A stretch of 64,000 nt of DNA. Origin: Dipteronia dyeriana (Eukaryota; Streptophyta; Magnoliopsida; Sapindales; Sapindaceae). How positions within the stretch are numbered: the first letter of the stretch is position 1; each line of letters begins with the position of its first letter. A model generated the notes under the pieces. The model saw only the letters and a list, made by a program, of their open reading frames with translations, was not told the DNA's origin and did not search any database. Positions 46,087 to 57,524 of the stretch are shown one piece after another. The stretch spans positions 24,004,501 through 24,068,500 of the forward strand of contig CM065295.1 of the NCBI GenBank assembly GCA_032871835.1, written 5' to 3'. A program made the translations under genes and the position numbers.

Positions 46087-46824
46087 AAAAAAATTAAATG
46101 GATTTCCGCCGTTCATATTTGAGTTGATGGTGGATCTCAAAATATATATTTTTAAAAAAAAATTATAACTGAAATTTGAATGAAAAAATGAAACAAAAAA
46201 ATATTGATAGAGATCCCCTTAATTCCACAAAAAAAAAATACAAATCAATTAAAAAAAATCACAAATCTCATCTAACGATCGTATTTTCTTCAATAATCTG
46301 GAAAAAATATTCGGGATCTAAAATCAATTTCGAAAAGAATTATTTTGTAAAAGAATTATAATACTATTATTAAACTTAATAGGTAGGTCATGGGCTTTAT
46401 GGGTTTTGAAAGATAAACCGAAATCCGACTTATTATTGTTTTTGGTTTTAATGATCCAACCCAATAAAGCTAGATCCATAGCCGTTTTTATGAGTGGGTT
46501 TGTATTGAATATTGAATTAGTGGGTTGGGTGTAATTATGTAGGGTCTAGACATTTGTACAAATGTACAATTTTAAACAAACGTCCAAAATAGCTGCAAGT
46601 ATACCTAAAAACTCGGGGACGTTTGTGCAAGTAATCTGAAAATCAGAGGAATTGTTCCTCTTTGGCTGCGTCGACTACCCTTTTATTTTTCACGAAAATC
46701 CTTTTTATAACAACAAAAAAACCTTCTTTTCGCAGCATAGAACTGCGTTTTTGACCGCGAATCCTCAATTAGGGCACCAAAACGTCATATTTCACTTCAG
46801 TGCTCGCAAGGTCAATATAAAAAA
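46087..46824. other. Intergenic between TIR elements F and E
   Basis: No gene. 46170-46340 shares a GATCGTATTTTCTTCAATAA-type stretch with 48830-48860 and 41385-41405. The last bases, TATAAAAAA, are the left target duplication of element E. Confidence 0.45.
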
Positions 46825-48469
46825 TGATTAATAGCACCGATAATCCCTATACTTATAGCGCAGTTGCACAGTGTATCCTGAATTTTTTTTCTTGGCACTT
46901 AACCTCCTGAACTTCTATAAATTTATAAAATCTGACAGAAGCGAAACGGACATCAGTGACAAATTACACTTACACACCCTGAACATATGAATAATTGCAT
47001 TAAAAGCGGAAAAATATAACAATATCACACAAACACCCTTTGACCAGTTTGTTTAATGCCCAAAAAATAAAATAATAAAATTAATAATATTAATGAATTT
47101 TGAAAATTATATTATAAAAACCTAAATATTAAATAAAAAACAAATTGTTTCTTCATTTTTTTTCCAGAAACCAAAAACATCCACTCCCAAACCACCGTCC
47201 AAACCAAATCACAGTCCAAACCAATACCATCGCCACCACATCCACACCCAAACCAAATCACTGCCCAAACCACCACCACATCCACCCAAGCCCAGATCAC
47301 CGTCCAAACCAAATCACGGCCTAAACCAACACCATCGCCACAACATCCACACCAAAACCAATCCACGCCCAAACCACCACCACATCCACCCAAGCCCAGA
47401 AACATCCACACCAAACCACCACCAAATCCACCAGAATCCACACCAAAACCACTACCAAACCACACCCAACCCATTTCAGTCCACACACATCAGAAGAGAG
47501 GAAGATAGAGAGAAAAAGATGAAGGTCTCGGCGGCGGAAAGAGACGAAGACGAAGGCCGCAGCGACGGAAGGAGACTAAGACGAAGGCTGGTGTGGCGGT
47601 GGTGAGAGGAGAGAAAGAGAGGCGACGGTGAGAGGAGAGAAATGTGAGAGATCTGGATGAATTTATATATATATATATATATATATATATCACATAAATT
47701 AATCAATATTTGTTTTAATATTATAATTTTTAATAATATAAAATTTATTACAATCTAATACAATACATCACCAAACACAACAATAATGCAATCCAACCCA
47801 AAACAATATAAACCAAACACAACAATAAAAAACATATTTATTCCAAACCCATATTTATTCTCTTCTTGCAACAACAAAATCCCGACGCAAACCACCACCA
47901 AACCATAAAAAATCATCACTCATCAGCTACACCATTCATTTTAAAAAAAAATGGGTAGTTTAATTAATTTTTGTTTAATTAGAATTATGTATAGTTTAAT
48001 TTTTTAATTGGAATTTGAAAATCTGGGTTCGTTATATTATAATATATTTACAATAATAATAAAGAAAAATAAATTTAAAATATGGGTAGTTTAATTAATT
48101 TTTGTTTAATTGGAATTATGGGTAGTTTAATTGTTTAATTGGAATTTAGAAATCTAAGTTACATATATTTGTAATTTAATTTTTCTTTATTATTATTGTT
48201 AATATATTATATTTTTTATTTTTAAAAGATCATTAATATTATTAATATTATTATTTTTAAAGTTTATTTTTATTTTTAAATAATTAATGTTATTAATATT
48301 TTTATTTTGATTTTTGTGGATATTAATCAAACGTATCAAAGAGTATTTGTACGATATTATTATATTTTTTCAGTTTTAATGCAATTATTCATATATTCAG
48401 GGTATGTAAATATAATTTGTCACTATACAACTGCACTAGAAATCTAGGAAGCATCGGTGCTATTAACCC
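46825..48469. mobile_element. TIR element E (Mutator-like), carrying a tandem repeat
   Basis: Flanked by TATAAAAAA at 46816-46824 and 48470-48478, a 9-bp duplication (low complexity). Inverted ends share TTAATAGCACCGAT and, further in, GTGACAAATTA with CATATGAATAATTGCATTAA. The interior holds a CCA-rich repeat (47180-47470), a purine-rich segment (47490-47650) and (TA)n at 47665-47690. No transposase. Confidence 0.75.
47180..47470. repeat. CCA-rich tandem repeat in element E
   Basis: Units such as AAACCACCACCACATCCACC and AACCAAATCAC recur with a spacing near 55-60 bp and a larger period near 120 bp. The minus strand gives an open Gly/Trp/Val/Phe-rich frame (47486-47112) that I attribute to composition. 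Confidence 0.7.
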
Positions 48470-48482
48470 TATAAAAAAAAAA

Positions 48483-50010
48483 GGATAAATTGTATTTTAG
48501 TCTCCGTAGTTTACCTTAATCTGTATTTAGCTCTCGGTTTTTTGATATTGTAACTTTCAGTCCTTCTGTGACAGAATCCGTTAAAAGGACGGATTCTATC
48601 ATGTCAGACATGTATAATGACCTTAATACCCCTGATATGTGTTCATCCCATTAAAAAGACCATTTTACCCTTAGCCATTCAAAATAAATAAAAAGTAATA
48701 TTAAAATAAAAATAATTTAAAATAAAAAATAATTAAACCCCTTGTTCATCGATCTGGAAACCAAAAAAGATAAAACCAAATCAATTCTAAAAAAACCTAC
48801 AAATCAATCCTATCAACAAATTTCATCTAATAATCGTATTTATCCTTCAGTAAATTTCAAAAAAGAAAAAAAATTGTTCCAGACACACATCAGATAGACC
48901 AGATGTGCTTTATCTGAGATGAAGGTTATATGGAATGGCTTCATCTGAGATGGGCTTCATCGATCTGGAAACCGATGTGTCTGAAACCGATTGTTCATCT
49001 ATATGAAAAAAAAACACTGTCAACCACCACCAAACCCTAGCCACCCCAAAATACTGTCAACCATCACTACAATCAAGCCCTAGCCACCCTAAAAAACTGT
49101 CAACCACCACCAAACCAATCGAACCCACACCCAATTGAACCCAGAAGCCACCAACACCAACAACCAAACGAACCCAGAAACCACCCACACCACCAAACCA
49201 ATCGAACCTACACCCACACCCAATCGAACCCAGAAACCACCCACAAACCAATCGAACCTACACCCATACCCAATCGAACCCAGAAACCAAACCCAGAAAC
49301 CACCCCAAACCAATCGAACCTACACCCATACCCAATCGAACCCAGAAACCACCCACATCAACACCCAATCGAACCCAGAAACCACTCCCAGTTAAACGTA
49401 AAAACGAAGAAGAAGATGAAGAAGAATAGGAAGAGAGGAAGAGATCGAGGTTGGTTCATGTCGGCGAGTTCGTTTCTTAGTGATTTCTTCGACATGTCGT
49501 TTAGAGAGAGAGAGAGTGATTCACAGTGATGAGGGAATGGTGAAGATGATTATGTTTGAGTTGTGAAGTTTACAATGACCGTGCGTTTGATTTTTGTCTT
49601 AATAAAAAAAAAAAATTTAACGATTTTTTTTTAATGAAAAAAAAAGTAATTTTTTTATAAAATATTCTATTTGATCTCTACCATCCATTTTTATTTTTGA
49701 GAAAGATGAAGGGTAGAGGTTCATTTAAAAATTATTATTTAATTTTTAATTTAATTTAATAATATTTATTTAATTTAATAGTATTTATTTGTTTTTTTAA
49801 ATTTAATTTATATATTACTATTATACCCTTTAATTAAATAAGATTCTAGAACATCAGATGTTGGATTACCTTTTTACCCTCGTTGATCTTCGTTGACTTG
49901 ACAGAACCCTAACGGAATTGGACAGTAGGAACTCAATTCCGTATTATCAGAGAAATGATGGACTAAACACAGATTAAGACAAATTACGGGGACTAAAATA
50001 CGATTTATCC
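48483..50010. mobile_element. TIR element D (Mutator-like), carrying a tandem repeat
   Basis: The left end GGATAAATTGTATTTTAGTC and the right end read inward, GGATAAATCGTATTTTAGTC, match at 19 of 20, and similarity continues through CTTAATCTGT. It starts 14 bp after element E ends. Flanks are poly-A, so no duplication can be proved. The interior repeats the plan of element E: an AT-rich part, a CCA/AATCGAACC repeat (49090-49390), then a purine-rich segment (49395-49470). Confidence 0.72.
49090..49390. repeat. Pro/Thr-type tandem repeat in element D
   Basis: Units of AACCAATCGAACCTACACCC and CCCAGAAACCACCCACA recur five or six times. Both strands are open over about 80 codons. I regard this as a minisatellite, perhaps captured from a proline-rich protein gene. 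Confidence 0.7.
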
Positions 50011-50084
50011 AAAAAGATAATTAGAGATTCATTTTTTACTGTCTTTTACAATATCCATTATTATTACATATGAGGAATTTGGTT

Positions 50085-51635
50085 GAGTGGAAATGGTGAG
50101 ATATGTCACCTTTTTTTATGTGTGTTGCAGTGTCACCACTTTAATAACTTAAGTTTAAAAGGCATCTATTATGGTGAACTATCCAAATTGCCCTTAAATA
50201 ATCTATTTTTTAATCACATTGTATTTTCATCTACACTTTGAAAACGATAACTCTTCTCTCTCTCCAAAAAAACTTGTCTTTCTCCAGATTCTACACAAGA
50301 AGATAACCTATATTTGTGATCTTCATTTATATATTTTTATATATTTCTGTGTAGTTTAACAATGTATCCATTCATTAAGAATTGTTATCCAGCCTTTGTA
50401 TGTACATGTATGAACATTTTATTTTTCAGAGGATCAAGTATTTTATTTTTGATAATAATGTTTAGTTAAATCGAGTATATTTGTAGCCAAATCAAGTTTT
50501 TTTTTAATATGATCGAGCTTATTTTTGAAAGAATCGAGTATTTGTTAAAGGATCAAGAAATTTTCAAAGGACCGAGAATACTTTTCAAAGGACTGAGAAT
50601 ACTTTTCAAAGGATTGAGAAATTTTTTCAAAGGATCGAGATTTTTTTCAAATGATCGAATCGAGAATATTTTTCAAATGGTCGAGATTTTTTTTCAAATG
50701 ATCGAGAATATTTTTTAAAAAATCGAGAATTTTTGTCAAATGATCGAGAAGATTTTTCAAAGGATCGAATTTTTTTTCAAAGGATCGATAATATTTTTCA
50801 AAGGATCGAGAATATTTTCTAAAGGATCGAGATTTTTTTTCAAAGGGTCGAGAATTTTTGTCAAAGGATCGAGATTTTTTTCAAGGATCGAGCATTTTTT
50901 TCAAAAGATCGAGAAATTTTTCAAAGGATCGCGATTTTTTTCAAATGATCGAATCGAGAATATTTTTCAAAAGATCGAGATTTTTTTTCAAATGATCGAG
51001 AATATTTTTTAAAGGATCGAGAATTTTCATCAAATGATCAAGAATATTTTTCAAAGGATAGAGATTTTTTTCAAAGGATCGAGATTTTTTTTTCAAAGGA
51101 TCGAGATTTTTTTTTCAAAAGATCGAGAATATTATTCAAAGGATCGATAATATTTTTCATTGATTTTTTTTTCAAAGGATCGATATTTTTTTCAAATGAT
51201 CGAGAATATTTCTTAAAGGATCAAGAATTTTTGTCAAATGATCGAGATTTTTTCGAATGATCGATAATATTTATCAAAGGATCGAGATTTTGTGTCAAAT
51301 GATCAAGGTTTTTTTCAAAGGATCGAGAATTTTTTTTCAAATGATCGAGAATATTCTTTTTAAGTACTGAGCAGAAAAAAAAAAGCTCCGGGGGCGCCCC
51401 CCCCTCAGGAGCTCAACTCCCGAATGCGTCTGCGTAGTGCCTGAGTTTCAATGAAACTTTTTCTCTCTATTTCATAACTTTCACTGTAAAAAAATGAATG
51501 AAAGAATCTGATGGAACAACTATTGGGGGAATTTTTGTTTGTTCACCATAATAAGTGTCTTTTAAACTTAAGTTATTAAAACAGTGACAATATTGAAACG
51601 TCACCTCTAAAAAGTGCTATTTATTTTTTGAACCC
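50085..51635. mobile_element. TIR element C with internal 21-bp minisatellite
   Basis: Flanked by exact ATTTGGTT (50077-50084 and 51636-51643). Arms and unique parts match elements A and B (GTCACC, AATAACTTAAGTTTAAAAGG, GTGTAGTTTAACAATGTATC; right side GAATGCGTCTGCGTAG). The array (50460-51365) uses a different unit from element A. An 8-bp exact duplication (9 with a mismatch) is compatible with a Mutator-like target site. Confidence 0.8.
50460..51365. repeat. 21-bp minisatellite of element C
   Basis: Unit close to CAAAGGATCGAGAATATTTTT, roughly 40 imperfect copies, all one orientation. It shares with the element A and B arrays only the TCGAG/CGAGC core next to a T-run. Open frames through it (for example 50740-51012) encode KGSRIFF-type heptads and reflect the period. 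Confidence 0.87.
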
Positions 51636-51643
51636 ATTTGGTT

Positions 51644-52071
51644 TATGTGATGAGCGAATAAAATGGTAAAAATAATAGATATGCTAAATAGTTAGCAATC
51701 TCCAAGTTCTCCAAATTATTTTGTATTAAGTTATGTTAAATGGGCCCATCATTCCCCAAATTGAGATTTTAGAGATTGATTAGAGATGGCCTAATACTTA
51801 AACAAAAAAAATTCCATGTCATTGTCACTAAAAAAAAAAACTTAGAAGCTTGACGCTTACTACGAACAACAAATACCAGGCAAATAAAATTTTGAGATCA
51901 GCCAACATTCTTTATGAAAGAAATAGTAGATATTAAGATAGCATGTTCAGTTTTTAGTTGTCCTCATTTGGAATTGAAACAAGGGCAACAAATACCAAAT
52001 CATGCTCCTTCTACAGTTCTACCCTCCTGAAACATATTTCGCAAGACAAAAACCTGAAACTTTAAAGATTT
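51644..52071. other. Intergenic, 3' flank of the reductase gene
   Basis: No gene. TTAGCAATCTCCAAG and GAGATTTTAGAGATTGATTA suggest a worn MITE at about 51690-51790. The minus-strand transcript of the next gene should end here. Confidence 0.4.
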
Positions 52072-55000
52072 CTAACTTTGGTTATAACATGTTCTAATTG
52101 TTCTCGACATGAGGCTAGTGAGTTTTTTGTTTGACAATTTGAAGTGGCATGGAATATTCTCACAAGCATTTCCGCATAACTTGTTAACTGGCATTCCCAT
52201 TTCCTTGGCCAACTTCTCCGCCTCGTCTTCACTTTCAATTACACGATCGAAGCAAATGTACCTCCCGGATGCCGTCTTGTTCATTTCCTCGTACAAACAA
52301 ACATGTGAATCAGCCAGTCTCATGACATCCACTGTAGCTAGCACCCCATTTGTATACATCTCTTGAGCTCCTGATTTTTTAGATAATTTAGAAAGCTTAG
52401 AAATTTTTTTCATATATAGTGGGATTGTGACGATGATTGATGGGTTGAATTTGTTGAAAATGATCATACCTTTAAGATAAGCAATTGTTGCTGTGGGATT
52501 TCTGTCAATGAAATCAGGACCTGTAATGAGACCTGGACAAATGGTGGCCAATTTAAAACCACTCCCCTCTGCTAATTTCCATGCAGCTTTCTCTGATTTT
52601 AGCTTCCCCAACGCATACCATAGCTGCCATTTTAAACAAAGTTGTAAAAATCTGTGTTTTGGACTAGGAAAAAGTATGGTGTAATTTCATTGCTTGATAG
52701 AAAATCAAAAGAAATCAAATAGTCAAAAAGTGCTTGTGTATATTCTAGTGATGGGGTTGAAGATAAATAAAGGCTTTCTTAAGATAAAATAAAAAAGGAC
52801 TGATTTTCAAAGATTGCAGAAAGTGCTTTTCAAATGTGAAATGCATGAAGCTTTTCAAGCACAACAAAGTGTTTCCAAATATTTCCAAATAATTGGTTAT
52901 TTGAAAGGACTTTCTAACAAACCACTACCGAACTCATGATCCTTACAGAAATTGAAGGGAATGTACCTTTTTGTTAATGCAAAGTGATTCATCACTCCAA
53001 GAGTCATGGTTAACAACAGGAGATAGGTCTTGTGCCGCAGCGCCATCTCGCCATGAGCAAGCCAGAAGTGAGGAAGTGAGCACACAGTTCCTGACTGAGG
53101 GTGTTCTTGCACACGCCTTGACCACATTCTGAGCAGCTTTCACCTCTATCTCAGCCATTGATTTCTAACAATAATCAAATATCCAAATCAAACCCACTTG
53201 CCACACAGTCTTCACTGTTAGATAGCTTGTTACACTTCTAACATTAATCAAATTATTGTAACTTATGTAACAGTTTCTACGTCAATTTTATCACCAAATT
53301 TCTAACCAGCCAGCGTCACGGACTCATACACATGTTCATCAATTATTGGTTCCATTTCTATGTATTTAAATCAAAGGGACCATGTACATTTATGATGCTC
53401 GTCTACACATGTATCTTAATTGGACCAATAAAAGACGGAATTTTTTTTATTTTAAGTTAAATTATTAAAGCATCTCCGATGTAAATATGAATTTAGAGAA
53501 AATTGACTACCACATACGATAGATATTTAAAAAGTTAGAAAAACTCTATCCAATACAATTATCTGACTTAAATATGGAGATGATGTGACAAACAAAAAGT
53601 TATGGAAGATGGAGTTAGGTTTCTAACTCTAGAAACTCTTCTAGAAATACTGACTAGAATTTTTAATCATTTTCACCAATAATATTAAAGCTAAAATAAA
53701 ATAGGAAAGCTAATGTAATAATTGTTTTATTATAATTGATCATAAAATGGATGCATATTAGTATTGAAGATATGAATATGTATTTCTATAAAAACAATTC
53801 CAAAAGTGGGTCCATAATAAATAGAAATGGTGATGTTACACTATTTAGAAACTCAAAAATACATATTTGTATTAGAAATACTTTTAGGATAATGTATTGG
53901 TACTTATCAGTCAACATCCAAAAATGCTGACCAAGTGATATGATCCAATTCAATTGTAAAACATACATATGGTTTTGAATACTTGCCTAAATATTAAACT
54001 TCTGTGTGAGTTTTAGTTTGAATAGGTGGAGATAAGGGATTTAATTGTTTGGAATGTACAAAAGAAAAAAGAAAAAAGAACATTTTATTACAATTCAATT
54101 AGACAACACCGCTGCATCAGTATTTTTTTTGGACAGCACCAGATCATTATCCTGAATTATTAAGCTGATCTTAGAAGCGGGAACATTTCTAGTCTTTTCT
54201 ACAAATAAATTCCTCTATGAACAAATAATACGGATACAACTTTAAAAGACAGACCATGATAGATCAGATATCAATCAACATCAAGATCGAGGGAAAAATT
54301 TAACAGATTGATATTAATTTGCTTATACTGTTATACAGTTGATATTAAAAAGAGAAATTGAAAACATTGATTGAGATTTGAGAGAATAATAGACATACAG
54401 AGTAACCAGAGAGGCCAGCAGGGTCAGAAAATGCAGAGGTGTGAAATACGCCACGACACCCATCAAAGGCTTGAACCAAATCCTCCACTTGTGTTAACTT
54501 GGCCGTGATTACTGACACGTTATTGTTATTCGTCCTCATCTCTCCTCTGTTTTCTAACTCTCTCAGTTTCTCTACATCTTCTGCAATTAATTAATTAATT
54601 TTTTTCTCAGACATTTTGTTTATTTTTAATATTTTAATGCTTTAGAAAAGACAGAGCAACAAATAATAATATGAAATTAATTAATTGAGAGTTTGAATTT
54701 TTAAATCAGATCACATAAAATAAAATAAAACAAACAGGATTACTCTGTTTCTACGAAATTATAAGTTGTAACAACTTGATAACTGAGGATGAAAGCGGTA
54801 AGCAAATTCGAAAAACTTTTTGATTAAGAATGAATTTAAAATCTTTATTTATTGACTGCTTGTTCAAATAAGAAATCAAATGATTTTTCATTCAAAAACC
54901 TTTTTGTTTTTTTGTTATACTTTGTCAGAAGCAGAAGCGCTTTTGATGATGGAAAAGCATTCCAAACGCAGTATTAATTTGCTGGTTTTTGAAGGAAATG

Positions 55001-55272
55001 GAGATATATATAGAGAGAGAAAGAGTACCTTGATTGTCGAGGATGATCCGTACAGAGTAGCGACGGAGCAGGAGGCGGTTGACGATGGCGAGGCCGAGGA
55101 AGGAGACGCCACTTGTGACGCAAACCACCTTCTCTTCCTGATCTTCATCGTTCGAGAGCAGGCGCGTGCCTCTGAAGTCTTCGTCGTCTTTTCTCCGATG
55201 GACGGATACCAGCATGCGCCGGAGCTCCTCAATCTCCCTCCGATCGCTCTCCTCCGTCCGTACGATCCCCAT
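52072..55272 (-). CDS. Cinnamoyl-CoA reductase-like NAD(P)-binding protein (SNL6-like), five exons
   Basis: Exons on the minus strand: 55272-55029, 54580-54399, 53164-52967, 52623-52470 and 52370-52072, all with GT/AG borders and compatible phases. Together they give 358 residues, normal for the family, without internal stops. The N-terminal Rossmann motif is CVTSGVSFLG (about residues 50-60). RGVFHTSAFSDPAGLSGYS, then KSMAEIEVKAAQNVVKAC, are typical of this subgroup. The catalytic pair is kept as YALGK in LWYALGKLKSEKAAW (Y-x3-K). Genuine lignin CCRs have NWYCYGK there, so the substrate is probably not cinnamoyl-CoA. Members are cytosolic short-chain reductases. The start at 55272 is the first ATG; a TATATTA lies about 45 bp upstream. 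The last intron is only 99 bp and would read through if retained. Confidence 0.88.
53165..54398 (-). other. Intron 2 of the reductase gene, with probable MITE debris
   Basis: A 1234-bp AT-rich intron, donor GTATGT and acceptor TTAG. At about 53465-53960 a stretch beginning AAAGCATCTCCGATG resembles the end of a short DNA element. No coding exon seen inside. Confidence 0.6.
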
Positions 55273-56297
55273 TTAGCGAAGAATTAATGATGTAGTGGAA
55301 GCCTTGAAAGGCTGCTAATATAGTGTGGGGTTTTTTCAGTTAATGTAGAGTTTGCCAGCAATCAAGACCAGAATTGACAAAACTCAAAACAGGAGAGAGA
55401 AGATGGAAACAGATCGCTACTCGTGCAAAATGTATCTTCTCTTACACCTTCCAATTATTCAACATCGGCTCCGCTCGGCTCGGCTCAGAATTCCTAAAAC
55501 ATTACAACATAGCTTGTCCCCGTTATTGAATTATTTATTAATTAAATAAATCTTGAATAGTACATAACTAAACTTATGCTTGTATTAATACTGGCCCCGT
55601 ATAAATGACATACTCACCACCTTTTTTAATTATGATTTAATTATATACAATTAAATGATTTTATTAATTTTTTTTATTTATTTTCAGATTAACTTTTACT
55701 TATTTTTCCATCTTTATAAACCTCATATCCTTTTAAAAATAAACAAATAAATAAATATACAATTCATCTTTAATCCTATTATAAAATTAAATGGTTTTAT
55801 TAATTTTATTTATTTATTTCTAGGATTACCTTTTACTTATTTTTCAAGCTTAATACACCCCATATCTTAAAAAAAAAAAAACAATACACTTCATCTTTAA
55901 TATTTAAATATAGTTTTCTCACATTCATTCGCAAAACTTGTTTTTCTTCTTATTTCATGGTGAAACCATCCTTATTAGATGCGATTTTTTTTCCGTAATC
56001 AATTGGATTACTGGTGGTAAATAATGACTGTGATATCAATCGTCTGATGATTTTTGTTGAAGTGGTTTGGTTAGGTTTTCTTGGTTGTGATTCTTAGTGT
56101 GATTTCATTGCTTTTTTAACATTAAACTAACTTAAGAAGATCCAAAATAAAATCTATAAAAGAACTGATACAAATCATAATATACCTGAAAGATCTAAAG
56201 AATAAAACAAATATTTTTATTATCACGCGATAAATCATGAAATATACATATACATATAATAATAAAAAAAATTGAGGAACTGCTTTCAAGCATAATA
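55273..56297. other. Upstream region of the reductase gene and AT-rich intergenic DNA
   Basis: 55273-55560 holds the likely promoter of the minus-strand gene. 55620-55920 has two diverged copies of an AAATGATTTTATTAATTTT... TTTTACTTATTTTTC segment of about 160 bp. Nothing else is recognised. Confidence 0.45.
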
Positions 56298-56842
56298 TGT
56301 TGGAAAATTCCATCATATGGGGCCACACATGTGAACATTAAATGTGTTGTGCTATCTTTTGGTTAAGCCTAAATTAAAGTGATCTAATTAAGATTTAAAG
56401 TATTAAGGCTTAAGGGTATAATTGTCATGGAATTAATGTGTAGATACCAGAGTGCTATTTCTAATTTGTTAAGGGACCGAATTAGAAATAGCCAACATAT
56501 AATAATTTGATTATTATATATATTTAGAGTTATGGTCCCCAAATTACACGATACCTTTTTTTGTTTCTCTGTATCCCATCAACAGAGCATCAAGAACACA
56601 GTAGGGTTCATAGAGGATCGTGATAATTTGGAAGATCACAACCCCGTTCACAAATCTCCAGCGATGGATTCAGATACGTTTCCGCTTTCTAGATTTACTT
56701 ATTTTCTCTTGAATTGATATGTGTTATGTTATATTTGTTTAGGGTTTGATTAAGTATGTATAGAAACATGTTTAGGTTAAACATTCAGATTAATTTTGTG
56801 CCCAAGCATGTTATAGTTTTGTGTTAATCGAAAATTCTAACA
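56298..56842 (+). repeat. 5' LTR of copia element
   Basis: TG...CA ends. It starts TGTTGGAAAATTCCATCATA and has a TATATATATTTAG stretch near 56515 that may serve as TATA box. Confidence 0.95.
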
Positions 56843-56844
56843 AT

Positions 56845-56857
56845 TGGTATCAGAGCC
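56845..56857 (+). other. Primer-binding site (initiator tRNA-Met type)
   Basis: TGGTATCAGAGCC two bases after the LTR, the standard copia primer site in plants. Confidence 0.92.
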
Positions 56858-57524
56858 ACCCATAATCGATTCTTGAGAATTAAGATTTGGATTTTCAGTT
56901 AAAAAAAAAAGTTTTTCTGGTTTTCGAAGAAAAAAAAAATCAATCATCCTTCGTGGGTCAACACCAGTTGTTTTTCCGGTAGGTTTCTAGCACGAAACCG
57001 GTTCCATTCGCGGCGACGAGGACGATCATCGGTCCTTCACCATGATCGGTCCAGATCGAGCGATCCAAGACCACCTCCAGCTGCCGCTCGTTCGATCGGT
57101 GTTGATCGATTGTCGATCTTCATCCGATCTGCGTTTGCGTGTCTTCTGCTGCTTCCCGACCGTTCGTTGTTGCCTTATCGCGACGGCGTGGTGGCCTGGA
57201 GCGAAGGCGGCGAAGATTAGGTTTCAGAAATCAAGTTTTTTTTTAGGCCTTTCTGTTGAAAATTTGAAATTGTTGAGGGACTGTTTTGAAATTTATTTGG
57301 GCCCTTATGTGATTATGATAAAGTGTCGGGGTCAGTTTATAATTTCCAAAACTTAGAGGGCCTATATGCAATTACGAAAAAGTTTTAGGCCAAATTTTAA
57401 TTATGAAAAGTTGAGGGGTCTTTCTGTAATTTTACAAAATAAGAGGCACTTTCGTAATTTTGATAAAATAAAATAAATTTTTGTTTATTTTTATTTTATT
57501 ATTAGAATCAACTTAAATTCAAAT

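Noticed and set aside
47112..47486. Gly/Trp-rich minus-strand frame
   Set aside because: Low-complexity translation of a tandem repeat inside element E; reported as a repeat instead.
49135..49395. Pro/Thr/Asn-rich plus-strand frame
   Set aside because: Tandem repeat composition inside element D; no conserved domain or gene structure.
50509..51012. Open frames reading KGSRIFF repeats
   Set aside because: Same reason; the sister elements A and B do not encode this peptide.
54880..55287. 135-codon plus-strand open frame
   Set aside because: It lies over exon 1 of the minus-strand reductase gene and has no family resemblance.
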